NCBI GenBank assembly: GCA_025963265.1
Contig: JAOPUY010000149.1
Coordinates: 1-5,522, forward strand
Reading direction: 5' to 3'
Length of the DNA: 5,522 nt
Origin: Frankiales bacterium
Lineage (GTDB): Bacteria > Actinomycetota > Actinomycetes > Mycobacteriales > Jatrophihabitantaceae
Under the pieces are notes generated by a model that made no database searches, was not told where the DNA came from, and saw only the letters and a list, made by a program, of their open reading frames with translations. Position numbers and translations under genes: made by a program. Below are positions 1 through 5,522 of the stretch, piece after piece (positions within the stretch are counted from its first letter, which is position 1; each line of letters starts with the position of its first letter).

Positions 1-441
1 GACCGTGACCTGACCCTCGCCGCCGATGTTGAACAGCCCGACCCGGAACGCCAGCGAGATGCCGAGCCCCACGCAGATCAGCGGCGTCGCGGTGTAGACC
101 GTGGTCGCCAGCGGGGTCAGGGCCTGGGTGAGCGTCGCGTGCTGGTGGCTGTCATAGATGGAGCCGGCGAACAAGGCGGCGTAGGCCTGGCGGATCGCTG
201 TCCACGCGTCGGCGAAGAAGCTTTGCGGCGAGCTGAAGAAGTAGCCGAGGTCGGTCCGCACCTGGTCGTTGGCGATGGCGATCAGCAGAGCGCCGACCAC
301 CAACGCCATCAGCACCGACAGCAGGTTCACGGCGACCGTGTCCTGATGCCGGCTCAGTGATCGCCAGGCCGAAGACCGCGGCGTGTGGCCGGGTTCGGGC
401 TCGAGCGCCGGGGCGAGCGCCGGGCTCTGGTCGACGCTCAT
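1..441 (-). CDS. ABC transporter permease, BMP/nucleoside importer type (N-terminal part, runs off the left edge)
   Basis: First 147 residues of a membrane permease that would form half of the translocation channel of the importer encoded just upstream. It begins at the ATG at 441-439, inside the stop of the ATPase gene (ATGA overlap), which implies translational coupling. Visible parts are a Pro/Glu-rich cytoplasmic N-terminus (about residues 1-30), a hydrophobic segment at about 34-57, a soluble stretch containing YFFSSPQSFF (about 67-76), and a second hydrophobic segment at about 108-132. That segment leads into FRVGLFNIGGEGQ (132-144). The FNIGGEGQ signature is characteristic of BPD_transp_2 permeases of the nucleoside/BMP importers (B. 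subtilis NupP/YufP class) and is the main basis for the call. The remaining membrane segments, and probably a second permease gene (NupQ class), should lie beyond the left edge. The reading frame was translated by hand and has no internal stop. Confidence 0.93.
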   Translation of the reverse strand, partial: MSVDQSPALAPALEPEPGHTPRSSAWRSLSRHQDTVAVNLLSVLMALVVGALLIAIANDQVRTDLGYFFSSPQSFFADAWTAIRQAYAALFAGSIYDSHQHATLTQALTPLATTVYTATPLICVGLGISLAFRVGLFNIGGEGQVTV

Positions 442-1970
442 GACGCGATCGACCGTTCGGCCGGCGTGACGCCGGCCATCAGGAGGCCGGCCGTCTCCCG
501 ACTGGCCCCGCTGCCGAACGCGCCGATGATCTGGCCCCGATAAAGGACGGCGACGCGGTCGGCCAGGCCCAGCACCTCATCCAGCTCGGTCGAGACGATG
601 ATGACGGCCGCGCCGCGGTCGCGTTCGGCGATGATGCGTTGGTGGATGAACGTCCGGGCGCCGACGTCGACGCCGCGGGTGGGCTGGGACACGATCAGGA
701 TCTCCAATGGCCGCGACATCTCCCGCGCGATCACGACCTTCTGCTGGTTGCCGCCGGACAGCGTGCCCAGCGTCGCGCTGGCATCGCTGGCCCGGATGTC
801 GAACTCGGCGATCTGGCGAGTCGCGTTGGCGCTGATCTCCGCCGGTTGCAACAAGGAACGCCGGCTGAAGGGCGTTCGGTGATATCGGTCGAGGATGAGG
901 TTCTCCGCGATGGAGAATCCGCCGATGACCCCGTCTCGGTGTCGATCCTCCGGGACGTAACCCACGCCCGAGTCCAGAATCATGCGCGTGGAGTGGCCGA
1001 GCAACTCCTCGGCGCCGAAGGTGACGGTGCCCGCTTGCGGGTCGCGCAAGCCGAGCAGGGCCTCGACCAGCTCCTCCTGGCCGTTGCCTTGCACGCCGGC
1101 GATGCCGAGGATCTCACCGGCCCGCACGTCGAGGCTGACGCCGTTGACGCTGAGGTGGTCGCGGTCATCGCGCACCACCAGATCGCGCACTCGCAGCACG
1201 ACCTGACGCGGATCGGCCGGGGCCTTGGCCACCTCGAGGTCGATCTCCCGGCCGACCATCAAGCTGGCCAGCTCGGCCTCGCTGGATTGCGGGGAGGCTG
1301 AGCCGACGACCTGCCCGCGGCGGATCACGGTGATTCGGTCCGCGCACTCGCGGACCTCGCGCAGCTTGTGGGTGATGAAGACAATCGAAGTGCCGTTCTC
1401 TTTGAGCTCGCGCATGACTCGGATCAGGTCGTCGATCTCCTGCGGCGTCAGCACCGCGGTCGGCTCGTCGAGAATGAGCACTTTGGCCTTGCGGGCCAAG
1501 GCTTTGAGGATCTCCACTCGTTGTTGGACGCCGACCGGCAAGTCGCCGACCAAGGCGTCCGGGTCGACATCGAGGCCGTAGCGCTCAGACAGCGCCTGCA
1601 CTTGTCGGCGAGCCTGTCGCTTGGAGAGCCGGCCGAAGGGGCCGCTGCACCACTCATCGCCCAGCATGATGTTCTCGGCCACGGTGAAGACCGGGACGAG
1701 CATGAAGTGCTGATGCACCATGCCGATGCCGGCCGCGATGGCGTTGGCCGGGCTCAACAGCTCGACCGGCTGACCGTCGACTAGCAACTGTCCCGCGTCG
1801 GGTTGCAGCAGCCCGTAGAGGATGTTCATCAGCGTCGACTTGCCGGCGCCGTTCTCCCCCAGCAGCGCATGGATCTCACCCGGCCGGATGGTCAGGTCGA
1901 TCCGGTCGTTAGCGACCAGGTCACCGAACCGCTTGGTGATGCCCCTCAGTTTCAGATCCATGCCTGCCAT
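438..1970 (-). CDS. ABC transporter ATP-binding protein, two-domain nucleoside/sugar-importer ATPase
   Basis: A 510-residue cytoplasmic ATPase with two fused nucleotide-binding domains, the usual size and layout of the NupO/YufO class (also close to CUT2 sugar importer ATPases such as RbsA). Domain 1 has a canonical Walker A GENGAGKST (38-46), Q-loop Q87, the family's variant signature LPVGVQQ (144-150) in place of LSGGQ, Walker B VLILDEP (164-170) and H-loop H201. Domain 2 is degenerate, as is normal for this family: the P-loop is GVQGNGQEE (292-300) without the Lys, the signature is intact LSGGNQQ (404-410), the Walker B position reads ILIVSQP (424-430) with Gln for the catalytic Glu, and the H-loop His is absent around STELDE (460-465). 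ATP hydrolysis is therefore expected mainly at the site built from domain 1 Walker A/B. The ATG at 1970 is preferred because GGAG lies 8 bases upstream. A second ATG at codon 4 is possible. The stop overlaps the permease start. Confidence 0.96.
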   Translation of the reverse strand: MAGMDLKLRGITKRFGDLVANDRIDLTIRPGEIHALLGENGAGKSTLMNILYGLLQPDAGQLLVDGQPVELLSPANAIAAGIGMVHQHFMLVPVFTVAENIMLGDEWCSGPFGRLSKRQARRQVQALSERYGLDVDPDALVGDLPVGVQQRVEILKALARKAKVLILDEPTAVLTPQEIDDLIRVMRELKENGTSIVFITHKLREVRECADRITVIRRGQVVGSASPQSSEAELASLMVGREIDLEVAKAPADPRQVVLRVRDLVVRDDRDHLSVNGVSLDVRAGEILGIAGVQGNGQEELVEALLGLRDPQAGTVTFGAEELLGHSTRMILDSGVGYVPEDRHRDGVIGGFSIAENLILDRYHRTPFSRRSLLQPAEISANATRQIAEFDIRASDASATLGTLSGGNQQKVVIAREMSRPLEILIVSQPTRGVDVGARTFIHQRIIAERDRGAAVIIVSTELDEVLGLADRVAVLYRGQIIGAFGSGASRETAGLLMAGVTPAERSIAS

Positions 1971-1978
1971 ACGATGGT

Positions 1979-1982
1979 CTCC
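1979..1982 (-). promoter_or_regulatory. Ribosome binding site of the ATPase gene
   Basis: On the minus strand GGAG lies 8 bases before the ATG at 1970. The spacing suits this ATG better than the in-frame ATG three codons later, which lacks a clear Shine-Dalgarno at the right distance. This site therefore decides the start chosen for the ATPase. Confidence 0.6.
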
Positions 1983-1996
1983 GACTTCTAGCGGGG

Positions 1997-2029
1997 GCGG
2001 GAGGCGGTGTCTGAGACACCGCCTCCCGC
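1997..2029 (-). terminator. Perfect 15-bp stem-loop between binding-protein and ATPase genes
   Basis: Bases 1997-2011 (GCGGGAGGCGGTGTC) are exactly complementary to 2015-2029, leaving a 3-base loop. The structure starts 13 bases after the stop of the BMP lipoprotein gene and ends 26 bases before the ATPase start. On the minus strand it is followed by CCCCGCTAG, with no T-run, so it is not a classical intrinsic terminator. Because the ATPase and permease lie directly downstream in the same direction, with no obvious promoter in the 72-base gap, it is best read as a partial terminator or an mRNA 3'-end stabiliser. Either would raise the binding protein relative to the membrane components, a common arrangement in ABC importer operons. 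The structure is seen in the sequence. The function is inferred. Confidence 0.7.
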
Positions 2030-2042
2030 GGCTACACGATCG

Positions 2043-3152
2043 TTACTGGGCGACCTTGGGCTGACCCGGCGAGGTGATCTTGATCTTGCCCGAGATGATG
2101 TCCTTGCTGACCTGATCCAGCTCGGACTGCATGGTGGCGCTGACCTTGCTCGCGTAATCGTGGTAGGGCGAGAGGCCGGTGCCGCCGTTGGCCAGCGTCC
2201 CGAGGTAGTCGGTGGCCGAGAACGTCCCACCGCCGGCGGCCTGCTCGACCGTGTCCTTGACCGCTCCCGTGACGTTCTTGGCCACGGTGGTCAGGAAGAC
2301 GCTGGAGTACTGCGGCGTGGTGATGAAGCCGTCGCTATCCACCCAGATGACCGACACCTTGCCGTTGCTGGCCGCGGCCGCGGCCGCGGCGCCCAGACCA
2401 GCGCCGCCGGCGACCTGGAAGATGATGTCCGCGCCCTGCTGGATGAAGTTCTTCGTCAGCTGCTGGCCCTTGGCCTGATCGGTGAAACCACCGGCGAAGC
2501 TGCCGTTCTGAGTCTTCTCATCCCACCCCAGCACCTGGACGTGGGTGCCCTTGACCTGGTTGTAGTACTGCGCGCCCTCCCAGAAGCCGTCCATGTGACT
2601 GGTGACGGCGTCGAACTTCAGGCCGCCGAAGGTGGCGATCTTGCCGGTGGTCGTGGTGCCGGCGGCGAGGTAGCCGGCCAGGAAGCTCGACTGGGCGACG
2701 TTGAACTGCAGGCCCTTGATGTTGGTGCCGTTGCCCGGTCCGTCGATGATGGCGAAGTCCTGGTTCGGGTCCTTCTTGGCGGCGTCGCTGGTGGCGGTCG
2801 CCATCAGGCTGCCGACCGTGACGATGAGCTTGCAGCCCTTGCCCTCCAGCGCGGTGATGTTGGGGGCGTAGTCCGACTCGGACTTGGATTGGACGTAGGA
2901 GACGACCGCCTTGCCATCGCTCTGCGCGGCTTGCATGCCAGCCCAAGCGGCGGCGTTGAACGAGCGGTCGTCGATCCCGCCGGTGTCGGTCACCATGCAG
3001 GCGGTGATCTTGCTTGCTCCGGCCGCGGTCGTCGATCCCGCGCCCGACGTGCTGCCCGCCGCCGTGCTAGTCGGCTTGGAGCTGCAGGCGGTGAGCACGG
3101 TCGCGGCCGCCAGTAGCACCGCGATAGGGGTCACAATCCCTTTACGTACCAT
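2043..3152 (-). CDS. BMP-family substrate-binding lipoprotein of an ABC importer (nucleoside-type)
   Basis: A 369-residue extracytoplasmic receptor that would be lipid-anchored to the outer face of the membrane and hand its ligand to the downstream importer. Residues 1-22 form a lipoprotein signal peptide (VRK then a hydrophobic core) ending in the lipobox LTAC with C23. Residues 24-47 are a flexible Ser/Thr/Gly/Ala linker. The mature domain opens with VTDTGGIDDRSFN (54-66), the hallmark of the Bmp/Med/PnrA family (PF02608), whose characterised members bind purine nucleosides. Other family blocks are IIDGPG (135-140), the NVAQSSFLAGYLAAG region (151-165), GFTDQAKG (222-229), GADIIFQVAGG (240-250) and VIWVDSD (268-274). 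The family's usual VDSDQ reads VDSDGF here, and a run of seven alanines (255-261) precedes it, so the pocket may be adapted to a different ligand. GAAGGAG lies 7 bases before the ATG. The nucleoside-like ligand is inferred from the family, not proved. Confidence 0.95.
   Translation of the reverse strand: MVRKGIVTPIAVLLAAATVLTACSSKPTSTAAGSTSGAGSTTAAGASKITACMVTDTGGIDDRSFNAAAWAGMQAAQSDGKAVVSYVQSKSESDYAPNITALEGKGCKLIVTVGSLMATATSDAAKKDPNQDFAIIDGPGNGTNIKGLQFNVAQSSFLAGYLAAGTTTTGKIATFGGLKFDAVTSHMDGFWEGAQYYNQVKGTHVQVLGWDEKTQNGSFAGGFTDQAKGQQLTKNFIQQGADIIFQVAGGAGLGAAAAAAASNGKVSVIWVDSDGFITTPQYSSVFLTTVAKNVTGAVKDTVEQAAGGGTFSATDYLGTLANGGTGLSPYHDYASKVSATMQSELDQVSKDIISGKIKITSPGQPKVAQ
2370..2390. repeat. GGCCGC hexamer repeat encoding seven alanines
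   Basis: Three and a half tandem copies of the self-complementary hexamer GGCCGC lie inside the BMP lipoprotein gene. They encode Ala255-Ala261 in the helix before the VDSD strand. The tract contains overlapping NotI and SacII recognition sequences. It is short and in frame, so it looks like codon-biased polyalanine that could slip in length rather than a mobile or regulatory repeat. Confidence 0.7.
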
Positions 3153-3159
3153 GATGGTT

Positions 3160-3166
3160 CTCCTTC
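3160..3166 (-). promoter_or_regulatory. Strong ribosome binding site of the BMP lipoprotein gene
   Basis: GAAGGAG on the minus strand with a 7-base spacer to the ATG at 3152. It is the best Shine-Dalgarno in the window, which fits high expression of the binding protein, and it fixes the start, which is followed at once by a typical signal peptide. Confidence 0.8.
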
Positions 3167-3268
3167 ATTCCTCTGTGTTGAGGGTTCGCCACGGCCGCGG
3201 CCACTGGCTGCTGCGCGGGTAGATGAGACCTACGGTTTGGGTGGCGTCGACGCTGACGTGGTGCGTGC

Positions 3269-3290
3269 CGTCGGCCGAGCGGGGCCGACG
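3269..3290 (-). terminator. GC-rich stem-loop downstream of the second oxygenase gene
   Basis: CGTCGGCC (3269-3276) pairs perfectly with GGCCGACG (3283-3290) around a 6-base loop, giving an 8-bp stem. It begins 37 bases after the TAG stop of the second Rieske gene. There is no T-run after it, so it could be a weak or U-less terminator of the kind proposed for high-GC actinomycetes, or chance pairing in GC-rich DNA. Confidence 0.35.
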
Positions 3291-3327
3291 TCGAGGTGGA
3301 GCGCGAGCTTGCTGGGTCCCCTTCGGC

Positions 3328-4413
3328 CTAAGCGATGCTGGTCGAGCGGATTCGGTCTCGTTTTGGAGCGATGCCCGATGGCGCCGTTGCGGCGGCAGCC
3401 TCGAGGTACTCGCTCAAGATGCGACGCATGTCGACGCTGGCCTTGTCGCCCCGAGTGTGGAATTCGGCGCGGACGTCGAGCGGCAACCGCGGGTCGGCGA
3501 TCTGCTCCAGGATCGCCAAATCCTCGGCGAGGACTTGGGCCGAGAAATCCAGTTGGGCCTGCAAGCCCTCGGGATCGAGGGCGGGCCAGGCGACCAGCAC
3601 GTACGCCGTCGAGCGGCTCGCGGACTGGGGCTGGATCGTCAGGGACGCCGCCTCCATCGCCCCGCCGTCGAAGCTTGTGCTGAGTTCGACGGTGTACGGC
3701 GCGGTGTAGACGTAGTTGGCCTCCCGCACCTGGTCGGCCGCGGCGCCCATCGTCACCGGGCTCAGCGGGGTCTGATGGATCAACCGCGAGGTCCAGCCGG
3801 CCCGGGAGGTGAGGTAGTTGTCGGCGGTGACCGGGGTCGTGACCCCGAAGGTGCGCGCGTGCAGGTAGGAGAAGTGAGCGACGTCGAGGAAGTTGTCCAC
3901 CAGCACCCCGGCCGAGACCGGGGTGCTGCGGGCGATGACCCCGATCGCGAGGTCCTCGCGCTCCAGGCTGAGCACTCGGGGCAGGCCGGCGATCGGCTGC
4001 TCCGGCGCCAGCCAGATCAGCCCGTAGCGCCGGGTGACCCCCCAGGCCGGGGTGATCCGAGCCGTCGGCAGCCGCTCGGTGTCGCCGAGCACGGGGATCG
4101 CCACGCAGCGCCCGACGTCGGCGCCGTCCAGGTCGAACCGGTACCCGTGATAGGGGCATTCCAACGTGCCCTCGACGACCCGGCCGCCGGACAGCGGCGC
4201 CCGCCGGTGCGGGCAGCGGTCGGGAAAGGCGCGCAGGCCAGACGCACTGGCCACGATGACCCAGCGCTCGCCGAGCAGCTCGACCGGCAACGGCGCCGGA
4301 CCGAGATCGGCCTCACGGGCCACCGGATGCCAGGCTTGGCGCAGCAGCGGCTCATCGTTGGCCAACATGACCTCGCGCAGATCGGTCCGGCCGGGCGGGA
4401 AACTCTCGGTCAC
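3328..4413 (-). CDS. Rieske non-heme iron oxygenase, alpha (catalytic) subunit, second of a tandem pair
   Basis: A 361-residue cytoplasmic oxygenase of the VanA / dicamba monooxygenase / N-demethylase type. Its N-terminal Rieske domain carries CPH (C67, H69) and CPYH (C86, H89), spaced C-x-H-x16-C-x2-H, which bind the [2Fe-2S] cluster. The catalytic domain carries DNFLDVAHFSYLH (173-185). H180 and H185 should hold the mononuclear iron, and D177 should be the residue linking it to the neighbouring subunit's cluster. The third iron ligand cannot be assigned by eye. The C-terminus keeps the family's D-x6-RRIL block (D323, RRIL 330-333). It starts at GTG 4413, overlapping the previous stop by GTGA, with only a poor Shine-Dalgarno. 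An in-frame ATG at 4368 (residue 16) gives an N-terminus that aligns without gaps with the upstream paralogue, so the true start may be there. The substrate is unknown. It needs a separate reductase. Confidence 0.93.
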   Translation of the reverse strand: MTESFPPGRTDLREVMLANDEPLLRQAWHPVAREADLGPAPLPVELLGERWVIVASASGLRAFPDRCPHRRAPLSGGRVVEGTLECPYHGYRFDLDGADVGRCVAIPVLGDTERLPTARITPAWGVTRRYGLIWLAPEQPIAGLPRVLSLEREDLAIGVIARSTPVSAGVLVDNFLDVAHFSYLHARTFGVTTPVTADNYLTSRAGWTSRLIHQTPLSPVTMGAAADQVREANYVYTAPYTVELSTSFDGGAMEAASLTIQPQSASRSTAYVLVAWPALDPEGLQAQLDFSAQVLAEDLAILEQIADPRLPLDVRAEFHTRGDKASVDMRRILSEYLEAAAATAPSGIAPKRDRIRSTSIA

Positions 4414-5501
4414 GGGGCGACGCTCGCTCGCCGTAGTGGGGGGGTGCGTTGCGCGCGTACCGCCTCGGGCCGGCGCCCGCGGGCCGTCTCGTCGGGTCCG
4501 ACGATCGAATGCTCGGCGGCCAGATCGGCCAAGATGCGCCGGTACTGGATCGTCATCCGATCGGCCGGGGCATGGATCTCGGTGGCCGGCTCGAGCGGGA
4601 AGTCAGCCCGCACGGCCTGCAGCAGCGCCTTGTCCTCGCTTTGGACGAGCCGGTCGATATCGGTCAGGACCTTCTGCTTAGCCAGGTCGGGATTGTCGTT
4701 GCGAGCGACGAACTGGCAGAACAGTGTGGTGTAGTCATCGATTGGGGTCGCGGTCTTGAACAGCACGTGGATCAGTCCGTTGGCGTGATACTCCAGCGCT
4801 CCGCGGAAGACGAACGGGTTGACCAACTCGCCGCGAGTCGTGCGCGTGGTCAGCCCCTCAGCGATGCCGGTGTTCGCGCGCATGTTCGCGTCGATCGTGA
4901 CCGTGTAGGTGGCCGAGAAGCTCAGCGACTCGCCGTCGCGCTGCACCTCGACGTTGGCCAGCCGAGGGTCGGCCGAGGAACCGACGCTGTTGCGGTGCAC
5001 CCAGGCCACGTGGCTGACGTCGAGGGCGTTGTCGGTGATCCGCGGCGCGGAGGCGTTCCACACCTCCATCAGCTCGTGCACCAGGGTGAAGTCCGGGTCC
5101 TCGGCCTCGGCCAGCGTCGGGACGTTCGTGCGCGGCAGGCCGACGCAGATCCAGACCAGGCCGTAGCGCTCCTCGCAGAGCACCGCCTGAACCTGAGCCC
5201 GCGGCGGGATGGCCAGACCCGGGTCGTTGCTGGGAATCTCCACGCAGGCGCCTGAGGAGTCGAACTGCCAACCGTGGTAGGGGCAGGTGAGGCAGCCGTC
5301 GGTGATCCAGCCCTGGGACAGCCGCGCGGCCCGGTGCGGGCACTCGTCGACCGCGGCGCTCGGCGCGGCGCCCTCGGCCGAACGCCAGACCACGAAGTCC
5401 TCGCCCAGCAGTCGAGCCGCGACCGGCTCGGCCGACAGGTCCTTGGAGTAGATCACCGGGTACCAGTACTCGCGCAGGGCCGGAATTTCACTGACTAACA
5501 T
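4410..5501 (-). CDS. Rieske non-heme iron oxygenase, alpha (catalytic) subunit, first of a tandem pair
   Basis: A 363-residue cytoplasmic oxygenase homologous along its whole length to the next gene. The Rieske [2Fe-2S] ligands are C54, H56, C73 and H76 (C-x-H-x16-C-x2-H). The catalytic motif DNALDVSHVAWVH (157-169) supplies iron ligands H164 and H169, with the bridging D161 and the preceding N158, a pattern strongly like dicamba O-demethylase and other VanA-type demethylases. TPIDDYTTLF (252-261) followed by ARN (266-268) matches the conserved strand of that group. The third, acidic iron ligand is probably among D272-D283 but is not settled. After D314 and RRIL (321-324) there is a basic, Pro/Arg-rich tail (about 333-363) without recognisable function. 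The start ATG has GAGGG 7 bases upstream. The family uses NAD(P)H-derived electrons and O2 for hydroxylation or O-/N-demethylation. No reductase or beta subunit lies in the window, which fits alpha-only trimers or hexamers. The substrate is not determinable. Confidence 0.95.
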   Translation of the reverse strand: MLVSEIPALREYWYPVIYSKDLSAEPVAARLLGEDFVVWRSAEGAAPSAAVDECPHRAARLSQGWITDGCLTCPYHGWQFDSSGACVEIPSNDPGLAIPPRAQVQAVLCEERYGLVWICVGLPRTNVPTLAEAEDPDFTLVHELMEVWNASAPRITDNALDVSHVAWVHRNSVGSSADPRLANVEVQRDGESLSFSATYTVTIDANMRANTGIAEGLTTRTTRGELVNPFVFRGALEYHANGLIHVLFKTATPIDDYTTLFCQFVARNDNPDLAKQKVLTDIDRLVQSEDKALLQAVRADFPLEPATEIHAPADRMTIQYRRILADLAAEHSIVGPDETARGRRPEAVRAQRTPPLRRASVAP

Positions 5502-5504
5502 GCG

Positions 5505-5522
5505 TTATCCCTCGAAGTCGTC
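5505..5522 (-). other. Possible last codons of an upstream gene (…DDFEG, TAA)
   Basis: At the right edge one minus-strand frame reads Asp-Asp-Phe-Glu-Gly followed by TAA at 5507-5505, only 3 bases before the start of the first oxygenase. Such tight packing would fit an upstream gene in the same operon, whose end would also carry the oxygenase's GAGGG ribosome binding site (5509-5513). Five codons are too few to identify a protein, and the other two frames are also open, so this is only a pointer. Confidence 0.25.
5509..5513 (-). promoter_or_regulatory. Ribosome binding site of the first oxygenase gene
   Basis: GAGGG on the minus strand with a 7-base spacer to the ATG at 5501. It supports that start, which also places the typical ALREYWYPV block of the family directly after the N-terminus. 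Confidence 0.65.

Larger units (their letters stand above)
3153..3327 (-). promoter_or_regulatory. Intergenic leader between the oxygenase pair and the importer; possible promoter/operator region
   Basis: This 175-base gap is the longest non-coding stretch in the window, and it separates two tightly packed gene groups. A promoter for the importer would be expected here. No convincing pair of -35/-10 boxes can be seen by eye. What can be seen are an imperfect 15-base palindrome (3219-3233, GTAGATGAGACCTAC, 5 of 7 pairs matched) about 65 bases before the lipoprotein start, the palindromes GGCCGCGGCC (3193-3202) and GCGTCGACGC (3244-3253), and the stem-loop listed separately at 3269-3290. The regulatory role is inferred from position only. 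Confidence 0.35.

Noticed and set aside
139..360. Small plus-strand open frame near the left edge
   Set aside because: It lies antisense to the permease, whose FNIGGEGQ signature and hydrophobic segments are convincing.
1292..1302. Loss of catalytic residues in the second ATPase domain as a sign of a decayed gene
   Set aside because: A degenerate second P-loop and Walker B are normal in this family of fused importer ATPases. The frame is intact and of full length.
2370..2390. GGCCGC repeat as a phase-variable switch
   Set aside because: The repeat unit is six bases, so length changes would stay in frame and could not switch the gene off. The tract is also too short to suggest frequent slippage.
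2007..3116. A 369-codon open frame on the plus strand opposite the BMP lipoprotein gene
   Set aside because: It mirrors the lipoprotein gene codon for codon, its composition is low-complexity (Gly, Ala, Arg, Asp, Val), and it begins inside the hairpin region. It is an antisense shadow.
3193..3202. GGCCGCGGCC palindrome as an operator
   Set aside because: Such G/C-only palindromes recur in this GC-rich sequence, for example in the alanine tract of the lipoprotein gene, and the symmetry does not extend into the flanks.
3223..4734. A 503-codon open frame on the plus strand across both oxygenase genes
   Set aside because: It lies fully antisense to well-supported Rieske genes. Its translation is rich in Arg, Gly, Asp and Gln with no recognisable domain. 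Long antisense frames are expected in GC-rich DNA.

Overview
The window is a stretch of GC-rich DNA in which every supportable gene lies on the minus strand, so it reads from right to left. The high GC content, heavy use of G/C third codon positions, a GTG start, several 4-base stop/start overlaps and a lipoprotein with a long Ser/Thr/Gly/Ala linker after the lipobox cysteine suggest a high-GC Gram-positive (an actinomycete). The sequence does not allow a closer placement.

In order of transcription, the right half holds two tandem, mutually homologous Rieske non-heme iron oxygenase alpha subunits of the VanA / dicamba-monooxygenase / methylxanthine N-demethylase type (5501 to 4410 and 4413 to 3328), joined by a GTGA overlap. 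A 175-base gap follows, with a GC-rich stem-loop and a short imperfect palindrome. The left half encodes an ABC importer of the BMP / nucleoside type: a substrate-binding lipoprotein (3152 to 2043), a two-domain ATPase (1970 to 438) and the first 147 residues of a permease (441 to the left edge, overlapping the ATPase by ATGA). Between the binding protein and the ATPase lies a perfect 15-bp stem with a 3-base loop. It probably marks the 3' end of an abundant binding-protein mRNA, or acts as a partial terminator.

The simplest reading is one catabolic locus. The importer brings in a small heterocyclic compound, most likely a nucleoside, nucleobase or methylated/alkylated purine-like molecule. 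The two Rieske oxygenases then hydroxylate or N-/O-demethylate it in the cytoplasm, using electrons from a reductase or ferredoxin that is not in this window. The families are well supported. The substrate and the functional link between importer and oxygenases are inferences from gene proximity.

There is no RNA gene, CRISPR array, insertion sequence or sign of a broken gene. The long open frames on the plus strand are antisense shadows of GC-rich coding DNA.
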